Shown here: positions 9,686 to 18,215 of the stretch, piece by piece
Layout: each line of letters begins with the position of its first letter
Numbering within the stretch: position 1 is the stretch's first letter
Assembly: GCA_000310025.1 (NCBI GenBank)
Contig: FN648151.1
Location: 222,696-242,701, forward strand
Direction of reading: 5' to 3'
Source of the DNA: Ectocarpus siliculosus
Taxonomy: Eukaryota > Sar > Phaeophyceae > Ectocarpales > Ectocarpaceae
Length of the DNA: 20,006 nt
The notes under the pieces: model-generated
What the model was told of the DNA's origin: nothing
Seen by the model: the letters and a program-made list of their open reading frames with translations, nothing else
Database searches by the model: none
Position numbers and translations under genes: made by a program

Positions 9686-10055
9686 CCGGCTCAAACGGTG
9701 TATCCAGTTACCACAGGGGAGATATCGCTGTGTGCTGCTCGAGAAACCGTGGAAATACAAGCAGCTTCCTCTGACGCTATGAATTCATTGCTCATCTATC
9801 TTAGACTCTTTTCCTAGACTGAGATGGATTCGTTGGGTCATATTTCGAAAACCAAACTGTCTTGTTGAGCCTGTTACCCACAGGGGAGATGTCCCTATAT
9901 GCTGTCTGGGAAACCGTAGACATACAGACATACAGGTACTTTCTGACGCTATGAATTCATTGCTAATCTGTCTCAGACTCTTTTCTATGATAGAGATGGA
10001 TTCGTTGTGTCATATTAAGAAAAAAAAAAAAAAGGCTCAAACGGCGTATCCAGTA
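9686..10055 (+). repeat. Tandem duplication, about 166-bp period
   Basis: GTTACCACAGGGGAGAT at 9707 recurs as GTTACCCACAGGGGAGAT at 9873. Both copies continue with GAAACCGT, a TACA-rich part, TGACGCTATGAATTCATTGCT, AGACTCTTTTC and GATGGATTCGTTG. The leader GGCTCAAACGG-C/T-GTATCCAGT appears at 9688 and again after an A-run at about 10034. This is a diverged tandem array of an unknown sequence. Confidence 0.8.
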
Positions 10056-10199
10056 GGTACACTGCCGAAAATACTTCAACACACCCCTTCGATGGACGTG
10101 TTACAGTATCTCGGACGGGTACTCACTCTGTGTCTGTGGGTACTGTATGTATACATGTTCTAAATGTAAAGTGCAGCAAATAGCATGGCCCTCCTTGGC

Positions 10200-10908
10200 C
10201 TGTCGCCACGGAAGCCCTCCTACAACCCTCCGACGCCGCCTACTATTTGGACTACTGCTGGTGCGTTTGTAGGGCCCGTTCGGGTAGTTGCAACACCCAA
10301 TTAGGACGACCCGAACCCCAAGTATTGTTGTTGCTGTACAAGAGCTTGTGGCGTTTCGACGTTTTTTGCACAACCCAGACGCCGAATCAAGGTTTTAGCA
10401 ACACCGAATGCGGGGGAATCGCTCCCTCGAGGTGACGTGGTTACCAAGTAGGTACAAGTAGAGCAATGGACCATGTGCACCACACGGAAGCTATAGCAAA
10501 GTATCATACACCTTCGGGAAGCTAAAGCATCAGCAGGTGGTGGCAGTCGTCCAAGGCTCATCCTTAATCTTGCTCTACAACTTTTGTTTGGGCTGCTGTC
10601 TAGCTGCACACCACCGGCCGCTGGTTTTCGGCACCGCACATTTTGTGGAAACAACTTCCACAGCAACCCACCTCGCGCGACACTTGACACGCTCAAAGAA
10701 TCATTACAGTATTGTTCCGGGAGCAGACAGTTGGCGATGCGTGTGGGTGCCGCACGGCCAGTTTTCCAATGAATCGTATTCGGTCCAGTCACCGGTAACG
10801 CCAACATGATGTCAACTCATCATGGGGGGTGCTATATGGCGTGCAGTTCGGGTGCTCGAATCTGCAATGCTCAATTGCCTTTGCCATTGTTTTTTTCTCC
10901 ACCCAATA
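10200..10908 (+). mobile_element. Left arm of a long inverted repeat (decayed element copy)
   Basis: This arm aligns by eye, in inverted orientation, with about 11570-12280 over its whole length, with many substitutions and small indels. Matched landmarks, left versus right arm read on the minus strand: AGAGCTTGTGGCG / AGAGCTTGTGCCG; GCCGAATCAAGG / GCCGAATCGAGG; CCTCGAGGTGACGT in both; GACCATGTG in both; GCAGGTGGTG-G/A-CAGT; CAATTGC...TTTGCC. The open frame at 10537-10809 (VVQGSS...) corresponds to the minus frame 11745-11951 (VVQASS...), so the ancestor may have been coding. Element family not recognised. Confidence 0.7.
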
Positions 10909-10985
10909 CGGAGGCCGCAAGGTGGTTAAGTTGGTAACCTCGCAACCTTCTGACGTTTGGCCGTGGGTTGGAATCCCGGTGCAGG
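10909..10985 (+). mobile_element. tRNA-like Pol III promoter block (SINE head)
   Basis: The segment has an A-box match TGGTTAAGTTGG (consensus TRGYNNARNNGG) and, at tRNA-like spacing, a B-box-like GGTTGGAATCC (one mismatch to GGTTCGANTCC), followed by CGGTGCAGGC. It aligns with the tRNA-like block at 19826-19902 (minus): both contain GGTA/CC, AACCTTCT, GG-A/G-ATCCCGG-like ends. Acceptor pairing is poor, so this is more likely a SINE head than a functional tRNA. It sits at the inner edge of the inverted-repeat arm, so it may be an insertion that marks the spacer. Confidence 0.55.
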
Positions 10986-11569
10986 CACACGAAGCGGGGT
11001 TTTCTCACAACATGGCCAAACAACGTGGAAGAGACGCCCTCGTGTGTACTGCTGTACGCCAAAACACTGGACGCTACGGTCGACGAGGGAATGGAACGGC
11101 CGAGTCCTTTTCGCAAAAAGAATCAATGCAAACACAGCAGAAGGAAGGCGGGGAAGCCACTTCGGTGGTCTCCCTTCCTCCTGTGTGGCTGGCCCCGGCT
11201 GGTGCGTCCAGAAATTGTACCGAAAGGTGTTCGGCCCGACGTCCAGATACACATGATGAGAAAAAGGATTACAAAATATATTTATCTCCCCGCTTGTGTC
11301 CGTTCAGCAAATGCCTCATCGTAGTTTTTTTTGTTGCTAAAATCACAGTCCTTCTTACGCGGTACCCCCCTCCTCAACCTTTGGGTTTACGAAGGCGGAT
11401 ACATGTGTGGCAGTTTTTGATGTCACTGTTTAACGTTAGAAAACTAAAACTGGCACACATGTAAAGGCCTTGTTCAACCCAAGCTGAGGGAGGGTCCCGG
11501 GGGCCGAAGGGTGTGGTTAGCCAAGAAGAAAAAAAACGATGAATCCTTTCGCTGTCCGGACAGGCGGGA
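10986..11569. other. Spacer between inverted-repeat arms; no gene supported
   Basis: A 211-codon plus frame (10829-11464) runs across the left arm, the tRNA-like block and this spacer, so it is not a real protein. If the tRNA-like block is a SINE, its body would start here; an A-rich stretch near 11258-11285 might be its tail. Nothing else recognised. Confidence 0.4.
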
Positions 11570-12280
11570 CTTAGGAATTGAGTGAAGCAAAAAACAAAGG
11601 CAAAAGCAATTGATTTTTGCGGAATCGCAGTACGCGAGTTGGGACTGCGCCCCTCTTGCACCCCTCATGATTAACTGACCTCGTGTTGACGTTACCCCTG
11701 ACCTGACCGCATGTGTCACACGGGCCGTTAGGCACCGACACGCATCACCCGTTGCCCATAGCTGGGAAATTGGAAATTACAATGATTCTGTGATCGTGCC
11801 AAGGTTTCGCACTAGGTGGGTTGATGTTGTTCTTGGTTCCGACAATGTGCGATGTGGAAAGCCGAAAGCCAGTCATGTGCAGCGGGACAGTCCAAACAAA
11901 TGCGAAACAGTAGGACAAGGCTGAGGATGAGGCTTGGACCACTGTCACCACCTGCTCATACTTAGCTTGGTGTTTGTGGTGATAAATTACATGGTTACAG
12001 CTTTCCTGCGGATCACATGGTCTATCCCTCTGTACTACACATAATTGGTGACAACGTCACCTCGAGGCAGCGATTCTGCCGCACCTAGGTGCTACTGAAC
12101 CTCGATTCGGCATTTGGGATGTACAAAATACCGTTGAATGAAACGGCACAAGCTCTTCTTCTCATTCACCGTAACCCTATTCGGGTCCTCCTAATAGTTG
12201 GCTGTTCATTTTGGGAACGGTAAAGCATGCCCGTACGGGACGTATCTCCAATCGTGGTCCCGGAAGGGCTTCTCGCCGCC
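11570..12280 (-). mobile_element. Right arm of a long inverted repeat (decayed element copy)
   Basis: This is the inverted partner of 10200-10908. In the minus orientation it has the better coding look in parts: the frame 12206-12445 contains EKPFRDHDWRYVPYGH, and 11745-11951 reads VVQASSSALSYCF with HIVGTKNN. In-frame stops break it up. It is probably a decayed DNA transposon or retroelement fragment, but no catalytic motif (DDE, reverse transcriptase YxDD) could be found. It lies about 360 bp upstream of the SH3-like gene. Confidence 0.65.
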
Positions 12281-12642
12281 GCGAAGCGCCCCAACCTTCT
12301 GTACGCGGTGTTTCTCTTGCAGTGAGTGAGGTGTAGGGCGAGGAAGGTTCCTGGTGCTTTGTGCCCGCTCGAGCGTGCTCCAGAGCTCCACCTTCTGCTC
12401 TCTGTTGTGTCGATACGCCACGGAGGTGGTCCCCACCCCACCCATCCCAGAAAAAAAAAAATCCGGAAAGAATGCCGGAATTTCTTGTCCACCGCCTGGG
12501 CGAACGGCTACAAGCAGTGCGTTCTTCCCTTGTTAACTCACAACCATCCCGCCCGCTGTGTTACCCCAAGTCACCTCTCACCCGCCTACATGAATATCCG
12601 TGGTCCTTTCTCTGTCGTGCTTTTTAGGATACACACGGCGGG

Positions 12643-12819
12643 ATGGCGGAATTCGCCCGGACAGCGAGATTGCAAGGCGACGACAGCAGCGGAGAAGGGG
12701 CCATGGCGGAAGGGCTGGCGACGGCGTTCCAGTGCTTCCAGGACGGGATGGGGGAGAAGCTGGTCTCTCTAGCCCAGGAGCAGTCGGCGCTGTTGTCGAA
12801 GCTCGAGGCCTCTCGAGAG
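12643..12819 (+). CDS. SH3-like gene exon 1
   Basis: Starts at ATG 12643 and encodes 59 residues ending ...LEASRE, followed by donor GTGAAG at 12820. An in-frame acceptor-like TAG ends at 12627, so a longer 5' exon structure cannot be excluded. The opposite strand carries a 241-codon frame (12624-13349) that runs into MITE sequence and is discarded. Confidence 0.65.
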
Positions 12820-15800
12820 GTGAAGGGACTTCTTGAACGTGTCTTGTGAATAGTGCCGAAGAGAGGGGATACAGGGACAGATACCGTAAGAGGCGGAGAG
12901 ATAGCACCCCCTTTACGCGGACTTTGAAAGCTCCATTGCTCCACAAGCAAGTGGGTGCCGAAAGAGACCGATATGTCTACGGAGAGCCCTCGACGAGAAG
13001 CTTCAAGAACCACCATTGTTGGTGTTGGCACAATCGCTTGGTTGTGGAGCAGTCGAGCTTTGAAAATCGGTCTAGGGGGGGTGCCATCTATCCGCCTCTT
13101 GCGGAATACCACGGTACGGTATACGGTACGGTACAGACAATCTTGGTTGTGGAGCAATCGAGCTTTGAACAGCAGTCTAGGGGGGGTGCCATCTATCCAT
13201 CTCTTGCGGAATACCACGGTACGGTATACGGTACGGTACAGACAATCTTGGTTGTGGAGCTCGCTCGCGACCGCTGTCTTCCTCCCTCCCTCCCCCCCCT
13301 CCTCATCTCTCTTTCTCTTTCCCTCTCCGGTCTTGATTGGCACGTTCAACGTGACTGATTGTGAAACGACAGGCCCTGCCGGTGTCTTCCACCGGACGTA
13401 CGCGAGATCGTAGCGGGCGCGCCGAGTACAACGAAGACGTTGAGTTCATCGCCAAGGTCATGTCCCAGGCCCCGTGGTACGCCCAACGTGTGCGGGCGCT
13501 CGCCCAGCAAAAGGTGACCAGAGAAAGCTTAGAGGATAGAGCTTTGGGGGGGGGGGGGTTCGTGTGCTACCAGGGTTAACAGTTTGGAAGTTTGTTTTAT
13601 ATACAATGTATAGGAGTATCGAGGATAGTCCGGTGCAAAAGGAGCGGGAAGGGGGCGGTGCGGCTATTTGCGCCATTTTGGAGCATGATTGGCGGCCGCT
13701 CCCGCGCCCCCTCTCGCGCGGCTCTCATGGCGCCGTCCATTTCTTCGTGTTGCGTTGACACTCTGTCTTAGTGCACTTTCTATGGGTTTCACTGTGTGTT
13801 GTTGCTATAGTGCTACCGTCGACGCGCAAAGTCCTAACGCATCGCAATTCATGGCATTGGTGTCCGCGTCCTTCAGGCATCGCTAGATGCGCGGTTGGTC
13901 CACCTCCAGCGAAGAAGCACCGGGCTGAGGGAGTCTCTGCCCGTACCGATGCAGCGTCACCTAGCCGAACGGCTAGAAGCGTCTAGCATGGCCCCGTTTC
14001 GGGAACAGGTGAGGTCCGTGTGTACAACACTTGTAGCCGAACAGAAATTGGACGGCATTACGTTGTTCCCTTGTCCTCATTATTGTTGTTGTTGTTGTTG
14101 ATAGTGCTGTCGTATAATAGGTGTGTTGTGCACATATCACCCCCCCTTTGTTAACTTTTTTTTTTTGGGTCGTTTTTCCGAAGGGCGTTTCTGGGAGCCG
14201 AGCTACCCTTGCCCCCCCCCCCCCCCCGGCGTAAGTCATTCGACCCACCCCTGCCAACCTATGTATGTAACCCCGTTTGTTTCCTTCGTCTCTCCGGCGG
14301 TTTCAGACAGATATGGCGTTCGTGACGTGCTACCAAGGGGGTGTCGCCATAAGAACGGCGCCGAGCCTCGATGCGCCATGCGCGGGGGATATTTTGCAAT
14401 GGAACGAGGCGAGTGGAGTCAGTCCTTTCTCCCTGGGACAGCTTTGACACGTGGGGTGTGCGTTTGGGTAGACCGGCTGTTGGCATTTTGAGGTGACGTT
14501 TCGTACAGGGCTGAAACCGTGTTTCTGTATTCGGCACCCGTTGCCAAGGGGCGCGCGGTGCGGGTAGTTCCAGAGGCAGGCAATGTTAAGATATGTACGT
14601 GTCTGATGATGATAGAAAATACTCAGCTGAGTCTGGCGAATGTGTCGCTCATGCAAACAGCAGCGGTATGCTGATACACACTCAAAACACGCTCAGATCG
14701 AGGTGAAGCTACTGGTAGTTAAACCAGTGTACGAAAACCCATTGGTGATGGTTTTAAAAGTCGTATTATTATGATGTGAGCATTGCTCAGGCTACAGCTT
14801 AAGTGCTAAGGTAGGAGAGGGAAAGTTGGGAGTGAGCTCGTTGGGCGAGCTCGTCCCCTGTCTGTCTAGAAACTCCCAAACCCAAAGACTGGTCCGGAAA
14901 CGTCCGGAGTCCTATGTACCTTTCTACTTGGTCGGGCAACAGTTCTGGAACTACGCTTACGCCGTTCTACTTGGGTGTACTCAAATTTCCGTTCCTGCCA
15001 ACACATGTTGTTCCTCTCAACGTTCTTGAGAACCGACCCAGGAAACTCAGAAACTTTTTGAAATATTCCTTGGGCGAAATATGCATTTTACCAAGTAGGT
15101 AGACTCTCCGCATACGTTACGTTTTACTCCACACGATGGATCATTGCATACAGCAACCATACAGCGTATTCAAGCATACTGTAACCAAGAGTGTTACTGC
15201 TGTGTATCTCAACAAACAAGCTGCTTCAGAGCCCACCTAGTCAGTCCGTAGGTTCGAAGTTGCGAGGTTTGGCCAATGATTGGGATGACGAAAATGGGAA
15301 GTAGCCCCCCAGGCGCGGCCTCCCCAAGGTTGAATGTGAAGGGGGAGGACGCGCCACCAAGCTCCCACGGAGTAGACAGGAAGATATGTATTAGTCTATG
15401 TTAGAAGTGAGTACCGTATATGACACAAGATAACACACCCCCTTGGCCGATTTTCAAAGCTCGATTTCTCAACAGCAGGAAGAGTCACGGCGCCGAAAAC
15501 GGCAGCGTTGGAATCGTCTCGTCGAGAAATTTTCGAAAATGTATCGTTTTGTTTGTGCATCCTCTTCGTCGTGGAGTAATCGAGCTTTGGAAATCGGTCC
15601 AGGGGGTGTGTTATCTTGTGTCATATACGGTAGCCCCCCCCACACTGTACCGTCATCATCTAGAGATCCTACGATCCAAGCTGCTGTACAAGGTGTCAGC
15701 CCTTACTCCGGAAGGAATTATTCTGCCCCCATCAACCCGCCCACCCACTGCTTGTACGTCGTCTCCCGTTCATACCAATGACGCCACGCGGGTAACCACG

Positions 15801-16030
15801 AAAATCCTCCATTTCCGCAGGTCTTTTGGGCTTCCGAGCGACTAGGGCGGTTAGGGGAGGACATGATCTACGTAAAGCTGAGGGACGGGCGGGGGTGGGT
15901 TTTCGAGACCCTCCACGGCAAGAAAGTGCTGGAGCGGGTAGCCCTGTCATCGATGGAAGATATTGGAGATGCTGACCCAGCTGCAAGCGGCAGTAGTAGT
16001 AGCAGTGTCTTAAAAGGAAAGGACCGATGA
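12643..16030 (+). CDS. Five-exon gene, helical N-terminus plus C-terminal SH3-like domain (~253 aa)
   Basis: Joining 12643-12819, 13373-13513, 13877-14008, 14307-14408 and 15821-16030 gives one open frame of 59+47+44+34+69 residues. Every exon is a multiple of three and every intron is phase 0. Residues 1-150 are rich in Ala, Glu, Leu, Gln and Arg and look helical, possibly coiled coil (for example [18 protein letters not shown]). Residues about 158-224 resemble an SH3b/SH3-like barrel: [17 protein letters not shown], then GDILQWNE joined to VFWASERL, then [17 protein letters not shown] and VLERV. The pattern VRxxPSL...GDIL.xGExF...YVKLxDGRGWVF is what I know of such modules in algal and oomycete proteins. 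A Ser-rich tail ends the protein. Cellular role unknown. The start ATG has a good context (GCGGGATGGCG), but the frame is open back to an acceptor-like TTTTTAG at 12627, so an upstream exon is possible. Confidence 0.75.
12881..13260. mobile_element. MITE-like element with tandemly repeated arm, in intron 1
   Basis: The left arm (12881-12951: ATACCGTAAGAGGCGG ... GCTCCACAAGC) is an imperfect inverted copy of 13037-13109 (GGTTGTGGAGC ... CCGCCTCTTGCGG). The right arm is then repeated in tandem: CTTGGTTGTGGAGC starts at 13037, 13142 and 13247, an exact 105-bp period. Each unit contains CGAGCTTTGAA, TCTAGGGGGGGTGCCATCTATCC and the palindromic string ACGGTACGGTATACGGTACGG. The family is related to the element at 15412-15632 (shared CGAGCTTTG-G/A-AAATCGGTC). 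Confidence 0.75.
13373..13513 (+). CDS. SH3-like gene exon 2
   Basis: Follows acceptor AAACGACAG (13372), encodes 47 residues starting [15 protein letters not shown] and ending VRALAQQK, then donor GTGACC. Phase 0 on both sides. Composition is basic/helical and unlike the flanking repeats. Confidence 0.7.
13877..14008 (+). CDS. SH3-like gene exon 3
   Basis: Follows acceptor GCGTCCTTCAG (13876) and encodes 44 residues ([16 protein letters not shown] ... APFREQ), ending at donor GTGAGG. Phase 0 on both sides. Too short to be seen as a stand-alone ORF, but both junctions are good. Confidence 0.7.
14083..14100. repeat. (TTG)6 microsatellite in intron 3
   Basis: Six uninterrupted TTG units in the intron between exons 3 and 4 of the SH3-like gene. 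A C homopolymer (about 17 nt) follows at roughly 14211-14227 in the same intron. Confidence 0.9.
14307..14408 (+). CDS. SH3-like gene exon 4
   Basis: Follows acceptor GGCGGTTTCAG (14306) and encodes 34 residues including [14 protein letters not shown] and GDILQWNE, the first half of the SH3-like module. It ends GAACGAG followed by GCGAGT: the U1-like donor consensus AG|GTRAGT with C in place of T at +2, i.e. a GC donor. The nearest GT alternative (GTCAGT at 14418) would add three residues (ASG) inside the domain and still keep phase 0. Confidence 0.65.
15312..15355. repeat. GC-rich hairpin in intron 4
   Basis: GGCGCGGCCTCCCC is inverted as GGGGAGGACGCGCC with one mismatch and a loop of about 16 nt. 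It lies within the long GC-AG intron, just upstream of the MITE. Possible structured RNA or remnant of a small foldback; no function inferred. Confidence 0.5.
15412..15632. mobile_element. 221-bp MITE with 55-bp terminal inverted repeats, in intron 4
   Basis: 15412-15466 and 15578-15632 are inverted copies, matching at 52 of 55 positions by eye. The ends read TACCGTATATGACACAAG and CTTGTGTCATATACGGTA. If the outer TA is the target duplication, the element starts CCGTA, as expected for a TA-inserting (Tc1/mariner-like) non-autonomous element. No transposase is encoded. The plus frame 15443-15781 is internal element sequence and not a protein. The CGAGCTTTG/AAATCGGTC core links it to the intron-1 element. 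Confidence 0.85.
15821..16030 (+). CDS. SH3-like gene exon 5 (C-terminal)
   Basis: Follows acceptor ATTTCCGCAG (15820) in phase 0 and encodes VFWASERL..., then [19 protein letters not shown] and VLERV, a Ser run and a TGA at 16028-16030 (69 residues plus stop). The DGRGWVFE element is the strongest indication of an SH3-like module. Confidence 0.8.
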   Translation, partial: VFWASERLGRLGEDMIYVKLRDGRGWVFETLHGKKVLERVALSSMEDIGDADPAASGSSSSSVLKGKDR

Positions 16031-17430
16031 CTCGTTGTCATCAGATCCACTACAAGGATGTGGACAGTACCATCCTGCGCGCGGAAAGCTCTGTCTGTCT
16101 TGGATGGCCTCGTCGGGGCAACGGCTCTGGAGATGTTTGATGCCTGATGTTTGGAACACAGACCCAAGGGGGAACGTTAAGGTGCCGGTGGTGTGACAAG
16201 GTAGCGGCAGGAGTAGAAGAGCCGCTGCTGGAGAATGAGTCGGGTCATACGAGTAGAAACTAGGGCCCGCACTCCAGATAACAAAAACAATGTGATGAAA
16301 AAGAGAAAACATTGGGCGCAGGTTTCGCGAATCGTTTGAACATGCAACGAGTAGAAACTAGGGCCCGCACTCCAGATAACAAAAACAATGTGATGAAAAA
16401 AAGAGAAAACATTGGGCGCAGGTTTCGCGAATCGTTTGAACATGGGGCTAAGAAACGTACCTGAGGGACAGGATAAGAAACATACCTGGTGTTCCTGGTA
16501 TGAAGAACCTCGTGTTCCTGCAAACCATGTTTGGGGTACGCCGCGGTTGGCATGATGCACGGAGCCCCTGACCAACCCTCAGCTTGGACTGCATGATCAT
16601 AACGACGCCGCCTCGCGTTGTTTTTTTTCGCGTACGATACGAGGGAGGGCACGCACCAGAACACGAGAATAACGAGCTGATGTTTTTCTTGTTGTGCAGG
16701 TAAAGATTGTGCCTCGTCGTTCGGGACACGACTAATAATACCCTGATAGTACCGTGGCGATTCTCGATTTCGGGGTTTCGCGTGCGTCCACGTTTGTTTG
16801 TTTCCGTATATAATAAATAGTCGCAAAATCAGTGTCAATCATGCATTTTGTGTGTATTGCAAAAAAAGTTCACAGCACACCCTTTCTTGCGTTTTCTGCT
16901 GTTCGCATTCATCATCCTCATGCCGCTGCTTGAAAAAAAATGGTACATACACAGTGCCGTCAACGTCTGACTTGCGTCCATCGGGGGTCGGTCCCTCCCC
17001 GCTTCGGTGCTCAAACCCCGAGCACAACACAAAAAAAGGAAATAACAGCTTGGGACCAGCACTGCCGAAGGTAATCGCCGGCTTGATGTACCAAGCCAAA
17101 TCAAGAAGAACAGGCGCATGCAACTGACACAAGCAAACACGAACCCAACATCCTCACACTAGCAAAACATCTTCTTCACTCCGACGCATCAGGCATGATC
17201 TTTGCCAAAATACATATCCAAACACGTAAAATTAATAGTCTACATGCGCAATTACCAAGGGGGTGATTTCGACGTCCCATGGGTACTTACTACTCTTGCT
17301 TACGACTGAAACTATAGGGTTTGGTAGAGTCACCAACAGAGTGTCAATAGACCTCGGCTCTGTTCTGTGTGTAGAGTAGCGTTCTCGGTTTGTTTACATA
17401 GCCTCAGCTCCTCAGCTGGCCGATAGGGAC
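16031..17430. other. Gene-less stretch; likely 3' UTR of the SH3-like gene, then intergenic
   Basis: Directly downstream of the stop at 16030. It contains a 98-bp tandem duplication (16249-16444) and an AATAAA at 16812-16817 that could serve as a polyadenylation signal, although 780 nt from the stop is long. Open frames on either strand here (for example minus 16260-16838, both strands 16835-17140) are not supported by any recognised motif. Confidence 0.4.
16249..16444 (+). repeat. Near-identical 98-bp tandem duplication
   Basis: ACGAGTAGAAACTAGGGCCC starts at 16249 and 16347. Both copies run through CCAGATAACAAAAACAATGTGATG, GAGAAAACATTGGGCGCAGG and CGCGAATCGTTTGAACATG. The second copy has two extra A residues, otherwise no difference was seen. 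This points to a recent duplication. Confidence 0.9.
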
Positions 17431-17561
17431 GCCGAAACCCCCCTCCCCTGGATTTCACTATTCCCAGTTGGGAGACCCCTGCCTCGGAGATTGCGGAGAT
17501 AGCCGGTCTCACAGTCCTGCTGAGGTCCCGCGAGCGTCGGACGATCAAACAACACACAAGC

Positions 17562-18138
17562 ATGAGCTCTTCCCCCGAAGCGAATCGTGCGGGTGCCAGG
17601 TTGCCAAGAAGTCTACCACGTTGGAAGCAACCCTTCTCCATTGAGACAGATCTCGATGTTGTCCAGAAGCCCGCAGGGTCGTACAGCTTGAACAACTACA
17701 CCTTCGAAGGGCAGCTTACCGCTGCCGAGGCGGCGGAAGAAGCAGCAGTTGATGTCGTCTCTGCTACTGGCACCGGTCCAGGCAGGCACCGGCTGCTGAA
17801 TCCGTTCCCCCGGTTCGCCGAGCTGGTGCTGAAACTGCTCGAGGCTCCTGAGGTGGTGGAGCTCACGCTGCGAACGTACGTCCCGATGGGCAAAGCTGTC
17901 ACGAAGGCTTTGGTTGCCGTGAGGCCGGTGGGGGACTTCGGCTTGCAAAATATGAACGCTGCGACGCTAAGGATGCTCTTCGCCGAAACATCCTCGGCGG
18001 CTTGCAGGCGGCGTCAACGAGAGAGAACGAGGCCAAGCACGGCGCCTGCGGTTGAACTCCCTCCCGACCTCGTGCGCATGGTGCGGTTCGAGTCCCTCTC
18101 GACTGTAGTGCTTCTGCTGTCTGCTGTAGGACACAACG
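17562..18138 (+). CDS. Hypothetical exon, ~192 codons, unknown function
   Basis: An open GC-rich frame starts at ATG 17562 (MSSSPEANRAG...). It reads through a helical, Leu/Val-rich section (FAELVLKLLEAPEVVELTLR) to LLSAVGHNG, where GTGACT at 18139 could be a donor (exon would end in phase 1). The frame is open upstream back to about 17432, and an acceptor-like CTATTCCCAG ends near 17474, so the true 5' end may lie there. No domain recognised, no signal peptide seen. A downstream exon was not found; the mobile element at 18216-19350 would fall in the intron. Chance openness in GC-rich DNA is possible. Confidence 0.4.
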
Positions 18139-18215
18139 GTGACTGTATGCAGATTTCATTTATTAGCATACGGTCAGCAGTGTAACGACATTTTCATGAC
18201 CCCGCCGTATGTACA

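Noticed and set aside
10829-11464. 211-codon plus-strand ORF
   Set aside because: It runs through an inverted-repeat arm, a tRNA-like block and spacer, which are unrelated units; the peptide has no motif and includes a B-box translation.
12624-13349. 241-codon minus-strand ORF
   Set aside because: Antisense to exon 1 of the SH3-like gene and to the tandem MITE units; the repeated peptide segments simply mirror the 105-bp repeat.
15443-15781. 112-codon plus ORF with basic N-terminal half
   Set aside because: Begins inside the left arm of the 221-bp MITE and ends beyond the right arm; it is transposon sequence.
16260-16838. 192-codon minus ORF with repeated FKRFAKPAPNVFSF peptide
   Set aside because: The peptide repetition comes from the 98-bp tandem duplication; no family match and no splice support.
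18085-18095. Isolated B-box-like GGTTCGAGTCC
   Set aside because: No A box at tRNA spacing upstream; it lies inside a plausible coding frame (VRFES).
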